Source of the DNA: JBGTLU01 sp041743935
Lineage (GTDB): Bacteria; Bacteroidota; Bacteroidia; Sphingobacteriales; Sphingobacteriaceae
Assembly (NCBI GenBank): GCA_041743935.1
Contig: JBGTLU010000053.1
Span: 1-64,000, forward strand
Length of the DNA stretch: 64,000 bases
Reading direction: 5' to 3'
The notes beneath the pieces are model-generated. The model saw only the letters and a list, made by a program, of their open reading frames with translations. It had not been told where the DNA came from and did no database searches. The translations under genes were made by a program, and so were the position numbers. This document shows, piece by piece, positions 63,033-64,000 of the stretch (positions are counted from its first letter, which is position 1; the number at the start of each line of letters is the position of its first letter).

Positions 63033-64000
63033 TTTTTAATTCTTCGTCCTTTTGATTTATTGGTTTTACTTTTCGGATCAAAAGCGAGGCAATTAGAGTT
63101 GCTACAACGGCAACTACTCCTGCCATCCAATAGTTTTCCATTTTACCTGTTGTAGTGGTGGTAATTAATATCCCACCAATAAAAGATGCAAAACCCGCCG
63201 ATAATTGTTGTGCACAGCTATTTAAACTCATAAAACTGCCTCGCTTTTCGGGCTGTACACTAGCTGTAATAATAGCCACCACCGGAACCGATCTGCCCGA
63301 AACCAAAATGAAGAAAAATGTAGTAATGACTAACGTAGTTGCTACCGGTAGTTCTACTAAATTGGTGACGATTATTATTGGAATAATGGATAAAAAATTA
63401 AATATGGTGAACATTCTTAGCTTACCATACTTATCAGAAAGTTTACCGATTAAAATGGAAGAAACCAAGGTAAATGCTCCTCCAAACAAATAAACATACA
63501 TTAATTCGGATTCGGGTAAGCCTGCGTTACTAACCAAAAAAGGAGCCAAGTAAGGAATTACTGTAAACCCACTTATCATTAAAATCATCATTAAAACCAA
63601 TGCTTTTAACTGATTTGGGTTGGTTAAAATGCTCTTTACAGTTTGTATAGGTTTTATATATTTTGATTTTTCTACGTGTCCGTTTACAGAAGGCAACAAA
63701 AAATAAGCTACTATCCAAATGGCTGCACTAAATGCAGTGAGAGCAAAAAACGGGGTATGCCAATCGAATTTATTAGCTAAAAACAAACCAATCGGAACGC
63801 CAATTACGGATGCAACCGCAAATGCCGACATGACTTTTCCCATAGCAGCTCCTCTGCGCTCATACGGTATAATATCACCCACTATGGATAAAACCAAGGC
63901 AGCCATGGCACCACCAAACATACCGGCAACAATTCGGGCAGAAATTAAAAATACATAACTATTGGCAATGGCACAGAGTAAAGTTCCAATGGTAAACCCA
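63013..64000 (-). CDS. MFS transporter (partial, N-terminus outside window)
   Basis: About 329 residues of a major facilitator exporter; the frame is open to the window end, so the N-terminus lies beyond base 64000. Seen: FLISARIVAGMFGGAMAALVLSIVGDIIPYERRGAAMGKVMSAFAVASVIG, the motif typical of DHA1-type drug efflux proteins, then a second half with GKLSDKYGKLRM (the MFS loop 8-9 motif) and about nine membrane segments. Substrate unknown. Convergent with the glycosyltransferase. Confidence 0.9.
   Translation of the reverse strand, partial: GFTIGTLLCAIANSYVFLISARIVAGMFGGAMAALVLSIVGDIIPYERRGAAMGKVMSAFAVASVIGVPIGLFLANKFDWHTPFFALTAFSAAIWIVAYFLLPSVNGHVEKSKYIKPIQTVKSILTNPNQLKALVLMMILMISGFTVIPYLAPFLVSNAGLPESELMYVYLFGGAFTLVSSILIGKLSDKYGKLRMFTIFNFLSIIPIIIVTNLVELPVATTLVITTFFFILVSGRSVPVVAIITASVQPEKRGSFMSLNSCAQQLSAGFASFIGGILITTTTTGKMENYWMAGVVAVVATLIASLLIRKVKPINQKDEELKINSASN

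Overview
This is a 64-kb, AT-rich window from the chromosome of a Bacteroidota bacterium, probably an aquatic one. Lineage evidence: a tmRNA encoding the tag GENNYALAA, repeated -7 promoter elements of the form TAnnTTTG, two secreted proteases with C-terminal type IX secretion (T9SS) sorting domains, a PorV/PorQ-family outer-membrane protein, a histone-H1-like small protein, a fused E1 alpha/beta 2-oxoacid dehydrogenase, and a division/cell-wall cluster without murF, ddl or murB. I see no insertion sequence, prophage, CRISPR array or rRNA. No gene-free stretch exceeds about 270 bp.

Layout. 1-8.4 kb: acyl-CoA dehydrogenase (cut by the window edge), apt, a helix-hairpin-helix protein, a two-domain lipid acyltransferase (OlsF-like), smpB, an mntR-mntH pair with a perfect palindrome in its promoter, an Lrp-family regulator and ung. 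8.4-15.6 kb: lysS, a DUF962/Mpo1-like protein, proline dehydrogenase and a large M36 metallopeptidase. 15.7-20.4 kb: a shikimate block (aroB, DAHP synthase-chorismate mutase, aroA, aroC). 20.4-28.3 kb: the E1 fusion, a DUF1573 protein, an aminotransferase, a subtilase with SLH-like repeats and T9SS tail, ssrA (tmRNA) and a small monooxygenase. 28.4-40.1 kb: a BadF-type sugar kinase, penicillin acylase, a membrane protein, a LuxE-like synthetase, tyrS, an AcpH-like protein, a PorV/PorQ-family protein, ligA, a DUF6913-like protein, dapA and a 59-residue histone-H1-like gene. 40.4-57.2 kb, all on the minus strand: an alpha-oxoamine synthase, then the dcw cluster in transcription order mraZ-rsmH-ftsL-ftsI-murE-mraY-murD-ftsW-murG-murC-ftsQ-ftsA-ftsZ, with MraZ-box-like repeats at its head and a terminator after ftsZ. 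57.3-59.5 kb: gap and pgk. 59.6-61.6 kb: tRNA-Glu, a broken GIY-YIG gene, then blh and a proteorhodopsin on the opposite strand. 61.9-64 kb: a glycosyltransferase and a partial MFS transporter.

How it works together. dapA supplies the diaminopimelate branch, MurE carries the DNPR motif expected of a DAP-adding ligase, and the dcw genes build and divide the wall. SmpB and ssrA are the two parts of trans-translation. The PorV/PorQ-family protein and the two T9SS-tagged proteases belong to one export route. Blh should make retinal for the rhodopsin.

The most notable locus is the rhodopsin cassette at 59.7-61.7 kb. The rhodopsin has the D/T/E proton-pump triad, a green-tuning Met, and a glycine where bacteriorhodopsin has Trp138, the substitution that opens a carotenoid-antenna window in xanthorhodopsin. 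Rhodopsin and blh are separated by a strong hairpin, and the cassette abuts a GIY-YIG gene that has lost its 3' part next to tRNA-Glu, which suggests acquisition at a tRNA site.
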